A stretch of DNA of 64,000 bases from DATEOR01 sp963841425. GTDB taxonomy: Bacteria > Actinomycetota > Thermoleophilia > Gaiellales > Gaiellaceae. A program made the translations under genes and the position numbers. The notes under the pieces were generated by a model. It had not been told where the DNA came from. It did not search any database and saw only the letters and a list, made by a program, of their open reading frames with translations. Location of the stretch: NCBI GenBank assembly GCA_963841425.1, contig CAWJCL010000004.1, forward strand, positions 62,001 to 126,000, in the 5' to 3' direction. This document shows positions 1-6,935 of the stretch, piece by piece (position 1 is the first letter of the stretch; each line of letters begins with the position of its first letter).

Positions 1-843
1 GGGATGAGCCGCCATGGCGGCCATCATCGTCGGCACCTGCACGAGGATGCTCGGCTCGTGGCGAGAGACCAGCTCGAAGATCCGCTCCGGCGTCGTCCGC
101 TCGGGGAAGACGATGCCGGCGCCGCCGACCCCGAAGGGATAGAGCGCCGTCAGGTCGCGCGCGTAGCCGAAGAAGAGCTTGGGAACGGGGAGGACGACGT
201 CGTCCTCGCGGATCCCGAGCACCCCCCGCGCGTACCAGTCGAAGCTGAGGAGTGGGCTGTGCGTCGGGTGGACGGCGGCCTTCGGCGCGCCGGTGCTGCC
301 GGTCGTGAACTTCCAGATCGCGACGTCGTCGCGCGTCGTCGGAGCCGGTTCCAGCTCGTCGGGAGCCGTGGCGACGAGTGCGCCGAACGAAACCTCGTTC
401 GGACGGAGCTCCTCGTGGCCGCCGGCGACGAGCACATGCCGCAGCCAGCGGCTGGCCACCGCCGCTTCGCGCACCGGCGCGAGCGTCGTTTCGTCCACGA
501 CCACGACGCCTGCTCTCGTGTAGTCGAGGTAGTAGGCGTAGTCCTTGGGCTGCAGAAAGGTGTAGGCCTCCGCAGTGACGGCGCCGATCTTCTGGGCGCC
601 GTACCAGAGCGCCACGAACTCGATGCTGTCGGCGAGGACGAGCAGCACGCGCTCTTCCGCGCGCACACCGAGCTCCCGGAGGATGTTTCCGCACCGGTTC
701 GTCAGCGCGGCGAGTTCCGCATAGGTCGTCGGTCCGCCGGGACCGATGAGCGCGGTGCGCTCGCCCCGGTCCTCCTCCAGGTTGCGATCGATGAAGTAGC
801 TCGCCAGGTTGAAGGCGGGCGGGACGTCGTCGTAGGTCAGCAT
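1..843 (-). CDS. benzoate-CoA ligase family protein (partial, runs off the left edge)
   Basis: The N-terminal 281 codons of an adenylate-forming acid:CoA ligase are present; the rest lies outside the window. The ATP/AMP-binding A3 signature FTTGSTGAPKAAVH is at about residues 179-192, and an acyl-binding-type segment (LWYGAQKIGAVTAEAYTFL) is at about 79-97. The family activates an aromatic acid to its CoA thioester through an acyl-AMP. The ATG (841-843) overlaps the stop of the creatininase gene (ATGCTGA), so it is probably translationally coupled as the fourth gene of the operon. The adjacent salicylyl/aminobenzoyl-CoA monooxygenase suggests salicylate, 2-aminobenzoate or a related substrate; the exact acid cannot be read from the sequence. 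Confidence 0.88.
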   Translation of the reverse strand, partial: MLTYDDVPPAFNLASYFIDRNLEEDRGERTALIGPGGPTTYAELAALTNRCGNILRELGVRAEERVLLVLADSIEFVALWYGAQKIGAVTAEAYTFLQPKDYAYYLDYTRAGVVVVDETTLAPVREAAVASRWLRHVLVAGGHEELRPNEVSFGALVATAPDELEPAPTTRDDVAIWKFTTGSTGAPKAAVHPTHSPLLSFDWYARGVLGIREDDVVLPVPKLFFGYARDLTALYPFGVGGAGIVFPERTTPERIFELVSRHEPSILVQVPTMMAAMAAHP

Positions 844-1583
844 TCGGCGACCTCTCGGACGAGCGCGACGACGAGCTCCGTCAGCTTCGCGAAGGTCTGC
901 TCTCCCTCCTCGGCGCTCGCCTCCGCGGGAGCGCCGCAATACGCCTGATCCATTCCCATCGCCATGAAGTCCGTTCGTCCGGCTGCTATCGCGGCCGGCA
1001 TGTCGATCATCTTCGATTCCAGGCTCGCCATGCGCTCCCGGCGGATGAGGCCCGGGTCCGCGGCGAGCACGAGAGAGGTCTCGTAGCGGCCGGCGTGGCC
1101 GGCACCCGAACGGAACTCCTCGGTCAGCTCCGCGGCAACCTCCCGACGGGTCGGGTCGAACAGGCGAACCGCCCCACCGAGGACTTCGACCGCCGCGCGC
1201 AGCGTCCGCACCTGCTCCGGCTCGAGATGGCTGTTCACGAGGACGATGCGTCCCAAGCCCTGGCCGGCCAGCGACTCGCAGATCTCGATGACGAGCGCAC
1301 GAAGCGTCTCTTCGCCGATCGAGACGGCACCGGGGAAGGCTGCGCCATAGCGAGTAATGCCGTATGGAAGAGCCGGAAGGACGAAGACGCGAACCTCGTG
1401 ATCCCCGTCCATTGCCCTCGCCGCCCGCTCGCAGACCTCCTCCGATATGAGCATGTCCGTCGCGAGTGGAGCATGAGGGCCGTGTGGCTCGACTGCGCCG
1501 AGCGGGAGGAGGAGCACCGTCGGCCGTTCGTCGGCGAGAGCTTCCGCGAGGTCCGGATAGGACAGGGCTCCGAGCTCGGTCAC
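837..1583 (-). CDS. creatininase family amidohydrolase
   Basis: This 248-aa protein has the metal-binding segment of the creatininase/FAPy-deformylase family: E32, H34 and D43 in LGAVEPHGPHAPLATD, and a later HAGRYETS segment. The usual NGHGGN loop is degenerate (NSHLEPEQ), although its His is kept. Family members are Zn/Mn amide hydrolases acting on creatinine, formamides and similar small amides. The start overlaps the monooxygenase stop by four bases (ATGA) and its stop overlaps the CoA-ligase start, so it belongs to the aromatic operon. A role in hydrolysing an amide or formamide of an aromatic amine is plausible but only inferred. Confidence 0.8.
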   Translation of the reverse strand: MTELGALSYPDLAEALADERPTVLLLPLGAVEPHGPHAPLATDMLISEEVCERAARAMDGDHEVRVFVLPALPYGITRYGAAFPGAVSIGEETLRALVIEICESLAGQGLGRIVLVNSHLEPEQVRTLRAAVEVLGGAVRLFDPTRREVAAELTEEFRSGAGHAGRYETSLVLAADPGLIRRERMASLESKMIDMPAAIAAGRTDFMAMGMDQAYCGAPAEASAEEGEQTFAKLTELVVALVREVAEC

Positions 1584-3646
1584 GTGCGGGCGGCCTGATG
1601 CTCGGTGGAAGTGGGGCTCGCCGCCTCGATCGTCTCCTGGATGTTGGAGACCGGGAGGTCGAGGATGCAGAGGTCAGCGCGGCCGGCTCCGACGATGGTG
1701 TTCACGTCGTCGAGGGTGGTCAGGTGGCCTCCGACGAGGGTGGGCACACGTGCCTCCGTGCGCACGCGGTCGCAAAGCGCAGTCAGGAAGCCGCGGCGGT
1801 ACTCGGGGCGGTCGTCGAGGACGGTCTGGCCGGCGACTGTATGAACGAGGTCGCAGCCATGCCCGGCGAGCGACCGCGCGATCTCGACACCGTCGTCGAC
1901 CGTCACGCCGCCACGGGCCCAGTCGGTCACGGACACGCGGATAGAGAGCGGGCCGTCCCAGACTGCGCGGACCGCCTCCAGCACTTCGAGTGGGTAGCGG
2001 AGGCGGTCGCTGCCGTATGCGTCGGCACGCAGGTTCGTCAGGGGGGAGAGGAAGCTGGCGAGCAGGTAGCCATGCGCGAAGTCGAGCTCGAGCGCGTCGA
2101 CGCCGAGCTCCGCCGCGCGCCGGGCGGCCGCGACGAATTCGTCGCGGGTGGCCGTCAACCCTTCACTGTCGAGCTCTCGAGGCACGGTGCTGTAGGGCCC
2201 GTACGGGAGTGGCGAGGCCGACACGAGCTCCCACCCGTCGCGCAATGGAAGGTCGGCGCCGACCGACCGGTGCAGGCAGGCACCACGCCGGCCGGCATGG
2301 CCGATCTGAAGCAGCACCGGATGCTGCGGCGGGGTCCAGCCCTCAATAGTCGGAGTCTCCGAGGAGATCCGGCCGCTGTCGGAGACGGCGACGAAGCCGC
2401 TGAGAACGAGTCCCGCGCCCGATGCCGCCGCACTGCCCGGACGCGCGACGATCCGGTTCTCGAGCCGGAGGCCGCGGAGCTCGATCGATCCGAAGGCCGG
2501 CGGCGGGGCGACGCGCGCCCTCGTCCCCGCCAACCACGCGTCGAGCGCGGCCGTGAACGCGGGGTCGCGGACGGTCAGGCTCGCGTGGCTGATCCGGCCG
2601 CTCCTCGTAAGCAGGTTGAACGCGAACTGGATCGGTTCAAGCTGGGTGTAGCCGGCGACGCGCGCGAAGTATGCGGCGCTCTCGCCGGCTGCTTGCTGCG
2701 TCCGCTCGACGATCGGTTGCCGTTCGAGCTCGTAGTCGACGAAAGCGGGTCCAACGTCCCACGAACGGCGGACCAGGGCGTCGCGGAGGGCGATTGCATC
2801 CTCCATCGCGAGCTTCGTGCCCGACCCGATCGAGAAATGCGCCGTGTGCGCTGCGTCGCCGAGGAGGACGACACGATCGCGGTACCAGGTGGCGTTCGTG
2901 ACCTTCGGGAAGTCGAGCCAGATCGAGCGGTTGGAGAAGAGCTCACGGCCCCGTAGATCGTTGGCGAAGAGTCGCTCGCAGAAGGAGAGGCTCTCGTCCT
3001 CGTCGAGCTCGTCGAGGCCGGCGCGCCGCCACGTCGCCTCAGGGCACTCGACGATGAAGGTGCTCAAGTGCTCGTCGAAGGGATATGCGTGCACCTGGAA
3101 AAGACCGTGCTCGGTCTCGCGGAAGATGAAGGTGAACCCGTCGAAGACGAGGTCGGTGCCGAACCAGACGTACTTGCACCCTTGCGGCCGGATGCGCGTG
3201 CCGAAGTCGCCCTCGCACTCGCGGCGGACAACGCTGTTTACGCCGTCCGCGCCGACGACGAGATCAGCCTCCTCGGGGATCGCTTCGACCTCGCGCCCGA
3301 ACTCGAGCGTCGCGCCGACCTCACGACAGCGCGCTTGGAGGATCTCGAGGAGTTTCTTCCGGGCGATTGCTGAGAACGAATGGCCGCGGGAGCGGAGCAC
3401 GCGGTCTCGATAGCGAATGTCGACCCGGTCCCAGCGGGCGAAGGTGTCGCTGATCGCGACGTAGCTCTCGTAGTCCGCGTCCCGGAGGGCTCCGAGCGTC
3501 TCCTCGCTGAAGACCACGCCCCAGCCGAACGTCGCGTCCGGAGCGTTTCGCTCGAGGACCCGCACGTCGATCGAGGCGTCTGCTTTCCTGAGCAGGACGG
3601 CGAGGTAGAGGCCGGCCGGACCGCCGCCGACGATTGTGACCTTCAC
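1580..3646 (-). CDS. bifunctional salicylyl-CoA 5-hydroxylase / aminobenzoyl-CoA monooxygenase-reductase type flavoprotein
   Basis: This is a two-domain flavoprotein of 688 aa. Residues 1 to about 370 are a class A FAD monooxygenase: GGGPAGLYLA dinucleotide-binding motif at the N-terminus and GDAAHTAHFSIGSG before the second FAD contact. From about residue 385 there is an Old Yellow Enzyme-like TIM barrel (LRGLRLENRIV, LLQIGHAGRRG, YGSDRLRYPLEVL). Family members hydroxylate salicyloyl-CoA or 2-aminobenzoyl-CoA, and some then reduce the ring. From memory such proteins are about 760-790 aa; here the barrel is compressed near its start (GSAAASGAGLVL directly after ENRIVARP), so reductase activity may be changed or lost. 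It overlaps both operon neighbours by four bases. Confidence 0.86.
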   Translation of the reverse strand: MKVTIVGGGPAGLYLAVLLRKADASIDVRVLERNAPDATFGWGVVFSEETLGALRDADYESYVAISDTFARWDRVDIRYRDRVLRSRGHSFSAIARKKLLEILQARCREVGATLEFGREVEAIPEEADLVVGADGVNSVVRRECEGDFGTRIRPQGCKYVWFGTDLVFDGFTFIFRETEHGLFQVHAYPFDEHLSTFIVECPEATWRRAGLDELDEDESLSFCERLFANDLRGRELFSNRSIWLDFPKVTNATWYRDRVVLLGDAAHTAHFSIGSGTKLAMEDAIALRDALVRRSWDVGPAFVDYELERQPIVERTQQAAGESAAYFARVAGYTQLEPIQFAFNLLTRSGRISHASLTVRDPAFTAALDAWLAGTRARVAPPPAFGSIELRGLRLENRIVARPGSAAASGAGLVLSGFVAVSDSGRISSETPTIEGWTPPQHPVLLQIGHAGRRGACLHRSVGADLPLRDGWELVSASPLPYGPYSTVPRELDSEGLTATRDEFVAAARRAAELGVDALELDFAHGYLLASFLSPLTNLRADAYGSDRLRYPLEVLEAVRAVWDGPLSIRVSVTDWARGGVTVDDGVEIARSLAGHGCDLVHTVAGQTVLDDRPEYRRGFLTALCDRVRTEARVPTLVGGHLTTLDDVNTIVGAGRADLCILDLPVSNIQETIEAASPTSTEHQAART

Positions 3647-4473
3647 CGGGAAACCGCCTCCGCAAGCCGATCGAGCTCGGCCGTGTCCGAGACGGTCGGG
3701 AAGAGGACGAGCTCGTCGCAGCCCGCCTCCTCGTAGCCGCGCACGAAGTCCTTGACCGCCCGCGCGCTCGTCAGGTTGGCGGCGACGATGCGCTCGGCGA
3801 AGGGGCCCGTGAAGGCGTAGTAGTCACGCAGATACTCGTTGCCTCGGTCGGCGTCCCCGAGCGCGAAGTACCCCTGCCCCCAGAGACGCGGGCGGCCCGG
3901 GCGGCCGAGATCGCGCCAGGCCGCCTCGGCGCGTGTGGCGGCTCCCGCGAACGCGCGTGGCGGACCGCCCCCGTGCGCGTGGCCGTCCGCATAACGGGCC
4001 ATCCTGGCGAACGCCTGCCCGCTCGAGCCTCCGACAAGGAGCTCGATCCCGTCACGTGAGGGGCCGACGCGCTCCTCGTCGACGTGCCCGCGCAAGTAGG
4101 CGAGCTGCTCGGTGAAACGCTCCCCGCGCCCGCGGTGCTCAACTCCGGCGACCTCGTAGTCCTCCAGACGCGCCCCGATGGCGAGGCCGAGCGTCAGGCG
4201 TCCACGAGAGAGGGTCTGCACCGACGCGGCTTGCTTGGCGAGCAGCGCGGTGGAGCGGAGTGGGGCGATGGCGATCATGGTCGCGACCCGCACGCGCGAT
4301 GTGACTGCCGCGGCTGCCGCGAGCGCGGCGAACGGCTCGAGGTTGTCGTACGCGACGCGGTCGAGGACGGCCACGCTGGAGAAGGGGCTCGCGTCGGCGC
4401 GCTGCGCCCATTCGATGACGAGGGCGCCGTCGGTGCCGGGCGTCGTCGTCGGGAGCCCCACGCCGACGTTCAT
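3643..4473 (-). CDS. LLM class F420/FMN-dependent oxidoreductase
   Basis: A 276-aa luciferase-like monooxygenase family protein (MNVGVGLPTTTPGTDG N-terminus, RLTLGLAIGARLEDYEVAGV core). These TIM-barrel enzymes use reduced FMN or F420; in actinobacteria many are F420-dependent. It is the promoter-proximal gene of the minus-strand aromatic operon, and its stop overlaps the monooxygenase start (ATGA, 3643-3646). It lies back to back with the thioesterase at 4505, so the two transcription units share a very short regulatory region. The substrate is unknown; a redox step in the same aromatic pathway is inferred from context. Confidence 0.82.
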   Translation of the reverse strand: MNVGVGLPTTTPGTDGALVIEWAQRADASPFSSVAVLDRVAYDNLEPFAALAAAAAVTSRVRVATMIAIAPLRSTALLAKQAASVQTLSRGRLTLGLAIGARLEDYEVAGVEHRGRGERFTEQLAYLRGHVDEERVGPSRDGIELLVGGSSGQAFARMARYADGHAHGGGPPRAFAGAATRAEAAWRDLGRPGRPRLWGQGYFALGDADRGNEYLRDYYAFTGPFAERIVAANLTSARAVKDFVRGYEEAGCDELVLFPTVSDTAELDRLAEAVSR

Positions 4474-4485
4474 GTATGGGAGCTT

Positions 4486-4491
4486 TACACT
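4486..4491 (+). promoter_or_regulatory. candidate -10 box for the thioesterase gene
   Basis: TACACT lies 13 bases before the GTG at 4505, in the roughly 30-base gap between the divergent aromatic-operon arms. No clear -35 is visible. It fits the TANNNT actinobacterial -10 consensus and predicts a short leader containing the GAGG of the ribosome-binding site. Confidence 0.4.
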
Positions 4492-4504
4492 GGATCGAGG
4501 TGAA

Positions 4505-4948
4505 GTGGCAAGCGATCGCGGCCCGCGGACCGGCGTGACTGGCGCCGAGGGCCTGCGTGCGCGGCTGCTCGAGGTCTCTCCCTTCGACCGTCACTACGGG
4601 CTGGAGATCCTCGAGGCGAGCGACGAGCTCGTCCGTGGTCGAGTTCCAGTCCGTGACCACGTGACCCAGCCCACCGGGCTTGTCCACGGGGGCGTTCACG
4701 CGGCGATCGCCGAGGCGCTCGCGTCGCTGGGGACGAACCACGGCGTTGTCGCCGAAGGAAACGTCGCGCTCGGAATGTCGAACAGCTGCTCGTTCCTGCG
4801 GCCGATCGCAGGCGGGACGATCGAAGCCACGGCCCGCCGGCGCCACCGAGGCCGGACGACCTGGCTCTGGGACGTCGAGCTGACGGACGACGAGGGACGG
4901 CTCTGCGCGGTCGGCCGCGTCACTGTCGCCGTCCGGCAGGCCCCTTGA
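4505..4948 (+). CDS. PaaI-type hotdog-fold thioesterase
   Basis: A 147-aa hotdog thioesterase. The family signature PTGLVHGGVHAAIAEALAS, with the HGG loop and downstream acidic residue on the central helix, is clear. I chose the GTG at 4505 because a GAGG ribosome-binding sequence sits four bases upstream; an ATG at 4472 is in frame but would overlap the divergent start. Such enzymes hydrolyse aryl-CoA thioesters such as hydroxyphenylacetyl-, benzoyl- or gentisyl-CoA. Facing the salicylyl-CoA-hydroxylase-type operon, release of the hydroxylated acid from CoA is a reasonable inferred job. The stop overlaps the next start (TTGA). Confidence 0.82.
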   Translation: MASDRGPRTGVTGAEGLRARLLEVSPFDRHYGLEILEASDELVRGRVPVRDHVTQPTGLVHGGVHAAIAEALASLGTNHGVVAEGNVALGMSNSCSFLRPIAGGTIEATARRRHRGRTTWLWDVELTDDEGRLCAVGRVTVAVRQAP

Positions 4949-6045
4949 CAGCCCTCAAGGACCTCGGCCGCGTCGGCGTCTCGATCTTCGACCTCTGTCA
5001 CTACCCACACGACAACGACCCCCAGGGCTTCGACGCCGCGCTGGCGGCCCGGGTCTACGAAGAGCACATGGAGGAGTGGCTCGCGGCTGAGCGACTCGGC
5101 TTCGACTGCATCTTCCTCTCCGAGCATCACTTCACGGCTTACAACCTGCTGCCCTCGCCGAACGTGATGCTGGGCGCGCTGGCGGCGCGCACCGAGCGCG
5201 TCCGCCTCGGCGTCATGGTCAACGTCGTGCCGTTCCACGAGCCGCTCCGCCTCGCGGAGGAGGCGGCGATGCTCGACGTGCTCTCGCACGGCCGGCTCGA
5301 GGTCGGTGTGGGGCGCGGGATCGACTTCCAGGAGGTGCAGAAGCTCGGCATGGACTTCGCCGAGCTGCGGCCGCGCTTCCAGGAGGGGATGGAGTTGATG
5401 CTGGAAGCGTGGACGCAGGTCGAGTTCGAGCACGATGGCGAGTACTACTCGCTCGGTCGCACGGCCGTCTATCCGCGGCCGCTGCAGGAGCCGCATCCTC
5501 CAGTGTGGGCCGCGGCCGAGAGCCCTGCGACGATCGAATGGGTCGCCTCGCAGGGCTTCGGGATGTCGACGATCTTCCTCCCCACAACTGTCGTCGGCGA
5601 GAAGCTCGACCACTATCTCGGCCTCGCCGAGGCGCAGGGCGGGCGGATCGGGCGCCACACCTTCCTGCTCTTTCGCAACGTCTACGTCGCCCCTTCAGAC
5701 GAAGAGGCTGTGGCCGATTGCGACCCGGCTCTCTCGCACATGTTGTTCCTCTTCGCCGATGCCGCGCTGCCGCCCAATCCTGCGCTCCTACCGGACAGTT
5801 ATGCGTTCCACCGGGAGATCTTCGCCCGTTCCATGGAGGCTCCCGAGTCGTTCGAGGACATCCGTGAGGCCGGCATCGTCGTCTGCGGCTCTCCGTCCAC
5901 GGTCCGGGACCAGCTCCTCGAGCAGGTCGAGCAGCTGGGCCTGCGGCAGATCTGCCTCCTCTTCGCCTTCGGCAACCTTCCGCACGAAAAGGTGATGCGC
6001 TCGCTCGAGCTCTTCGCAGCGGAGGTACTACCCGCGCTCCGCTAG
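4945..6045 (+). CDS. LLM class flavin-dependent oxidoreductase
   Basis: A 366-aa bacterial luciferase-like protein: SIFDLCHYPHDNDP at the N-terminus, FLSEHHFTAYNLLPSPNVML and RLEVGVGRGIDFQEV typical of the group. The TTG start at 4945 overlaps the thioesterase stop, giving a two-gene operon. It is distinct from the shorter LLM protein at 3643-4473, so this locus has two different luciferase-type enzymes on opposite strands. It probably uses FMNH2 or F420H2 with oxygen; the substrate is unknown, though a ring-opening or oxygenation role in the aromatic pathway is possible. It ends convergently with the esterase, overlapping it by 18 bases. Confidence 0.82.
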   Translation: MTALKDLGRVGVSIFDLCHYPHDNDPQGFDAALAARVYEEHMEEWLAAERLGFDCIFLSEHHFTAYNLLPSPNVMLGALAARTERVRLGVMVNVVPFHEPLRLAEEAAMLDVLSHGRLEVGVGRGIDFQEVQKLGMDFAELRPRFQEGMELMLEAWTQVEFEHDGEYYSLGRTAVYPRPLQEPHPPVWAAAESPATIEWVASQGFGMSTIFLPTTVVGEKLDHYLGLAEAQGGRIGRHTFLLFRNVYVAPSDEEAVADCDPALSHMLFLFADAALPPNPALLPDSYAFHREIFARSMEAPESFEDIREAGIVVCGSPSTVRDQLLEQVEQLGLRQICLLFAFGNLPHEKVMRSLELFAAEVLPALR

Positions 6046-6678
6046 CGCTTCACCGAGTTTCGCCGCCACGGCGCGCCCGAGCTGCTCGTGCCCAGCGGCA
6101 TCGAGGTGGAACCCGTCAGCTTCGCTGAAGGTCGTAATCGCTCCCCCGTCCAGGAACCCGCACGAGAACGACGAGCCGTCCGCCACGCTCTCGAGCAACC
6201 GGCCCAGCGCCCGCGACGCGTCGGCACCGGGCCCGTAGGACGCTTCGACCAGGGCTTCACTCAGCGTTGAGATCGGCGGCGGGGCGATCACGAGGACGTA
6301 GGGCGCGGTGCCTGCGGGCCCGCAGGCGCTCCGCGCGGCGATCTCGACCAGGCCGGCGATGTCATTGGCGACTCCCGCGGCGCTCCGTTCGTAGCGCTCC
6401 TGAACGTCGTTCGTGCCCAGCATGATCGCCACCGCGTCGAGCGGTGCGTGTGACTCGAGCGCGGGCAGGAGGTAGGGCAGCGCGGTGTAGTGAGGCCAAG
6501 CCGGGTCGAAGACCGCCGCGGTCCGGCCGGGAAGACCCTCCTCGACGATCGCGACGTCGTCGCCGAGCTCCCTGGCCACCACGCCGGGCCAGCGGACATG
6601 GCTCGGGAAGCGATCGCCGCTCGCGGGGTCGAATCCCCACGTGTTCGAGTCGCCGAAACAGAGGACAGCCGGAATCAC
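6028..6678 (-). CDS. SGNH/GDSL hydrolase
   Basis: A 216-aa SGNH hydrolase. The blocks are visible: block I FGDSNTWGFDP with the nucleophile Ser (about residue 10), block III LGTNDVQERY, and block V DGFHLDAAGHEQLG with the catalytic Asp and His. No signal peptide is seen, so it is probably cytoplasmic and resembles the arylesterase/acyltransferase branch. It is convergent with the LLM gene and has no strand partner, so its substrate cannot be inferred. Confidence 0.85.
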   Translation of the reverse strand: MIPAVLCFGDSNTWGFDPASGDRFPSHVRWPGVVARELGDDVAIVEEGLPGRTAAVFDPAWPHYTALPYLLPALESHAPLDAVAIMLGTNDVQERYERSAAGVANDIAGLVEIAARSACGPAGTAPYVLVIAPPPISTLSEALVEASYGPGADASRALGRLLESVADGSSFSCGFLDGGAITTFSEADGFHLDAAGHEQLGRAVAAKLGEALAERG

Positions 6679-6689
6679 CAGATGCTAAT

Positions 6690-6789
6690 TGAGCCCCGGC
6701 CGATCCCGATGACTGGAGCGGCTGAGTTTGCGCCCATGCGCTTCCCGGACGGCTACAGGGTCGAACTGATCGAGCACCGCGGCGCGTGA
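6690..6789 (+). pseudogene. possible remnant of a VOC/glyoxalase-family C-terminus
   Basis: Within the 257-base gap 6679-6935 one frame reads MRFPDGYRVELIEHRGA then stop, resembling the final strand of glyoxalase/VOC proteins (FxDPDGxxVELIE). No ribosome-binding site and no upstream domain are visible, so at best it is a gene fragment. The rest of the gap shows no gene, tRNA or clear terminator; GCGCTTCCCGGAC occurs twice (about 6738 and 6867), and a variant recurs near 9365. Confidence 0.2.
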
Positions 6790-6935
6790 CTCACCAACTT
6801 ACGAACGTACTCTTCCGAGACAGCCACAGGGCTGAGCAGGGATGAGGGTGCCGCGCGCTTCCCGGACACCATGGCATCGGCGATCGAACAGGGTTCGTTC
6901 TCGAAGCTGCGTCGTATCGACTGCGATCGCTTGCC

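Noticed and set aside
1466..2956. Long plus-strand frame opposite the monooxygenase gene, and many similar antisense frames (for example 23650-25512, 37974-39212, 56534-57724)
   Set aside because: They are the antisense of clear genes. The high GC content keeps stops rare, and they show Arg/Asp-rich composition and no domains.
6679..6935. tRNA or rRNA in intergenic gaps
   Set aside because: No cloverleaf, anticodon arm or conserved T-arm (GTTCGAATC-like) was found in this or the other gaps.
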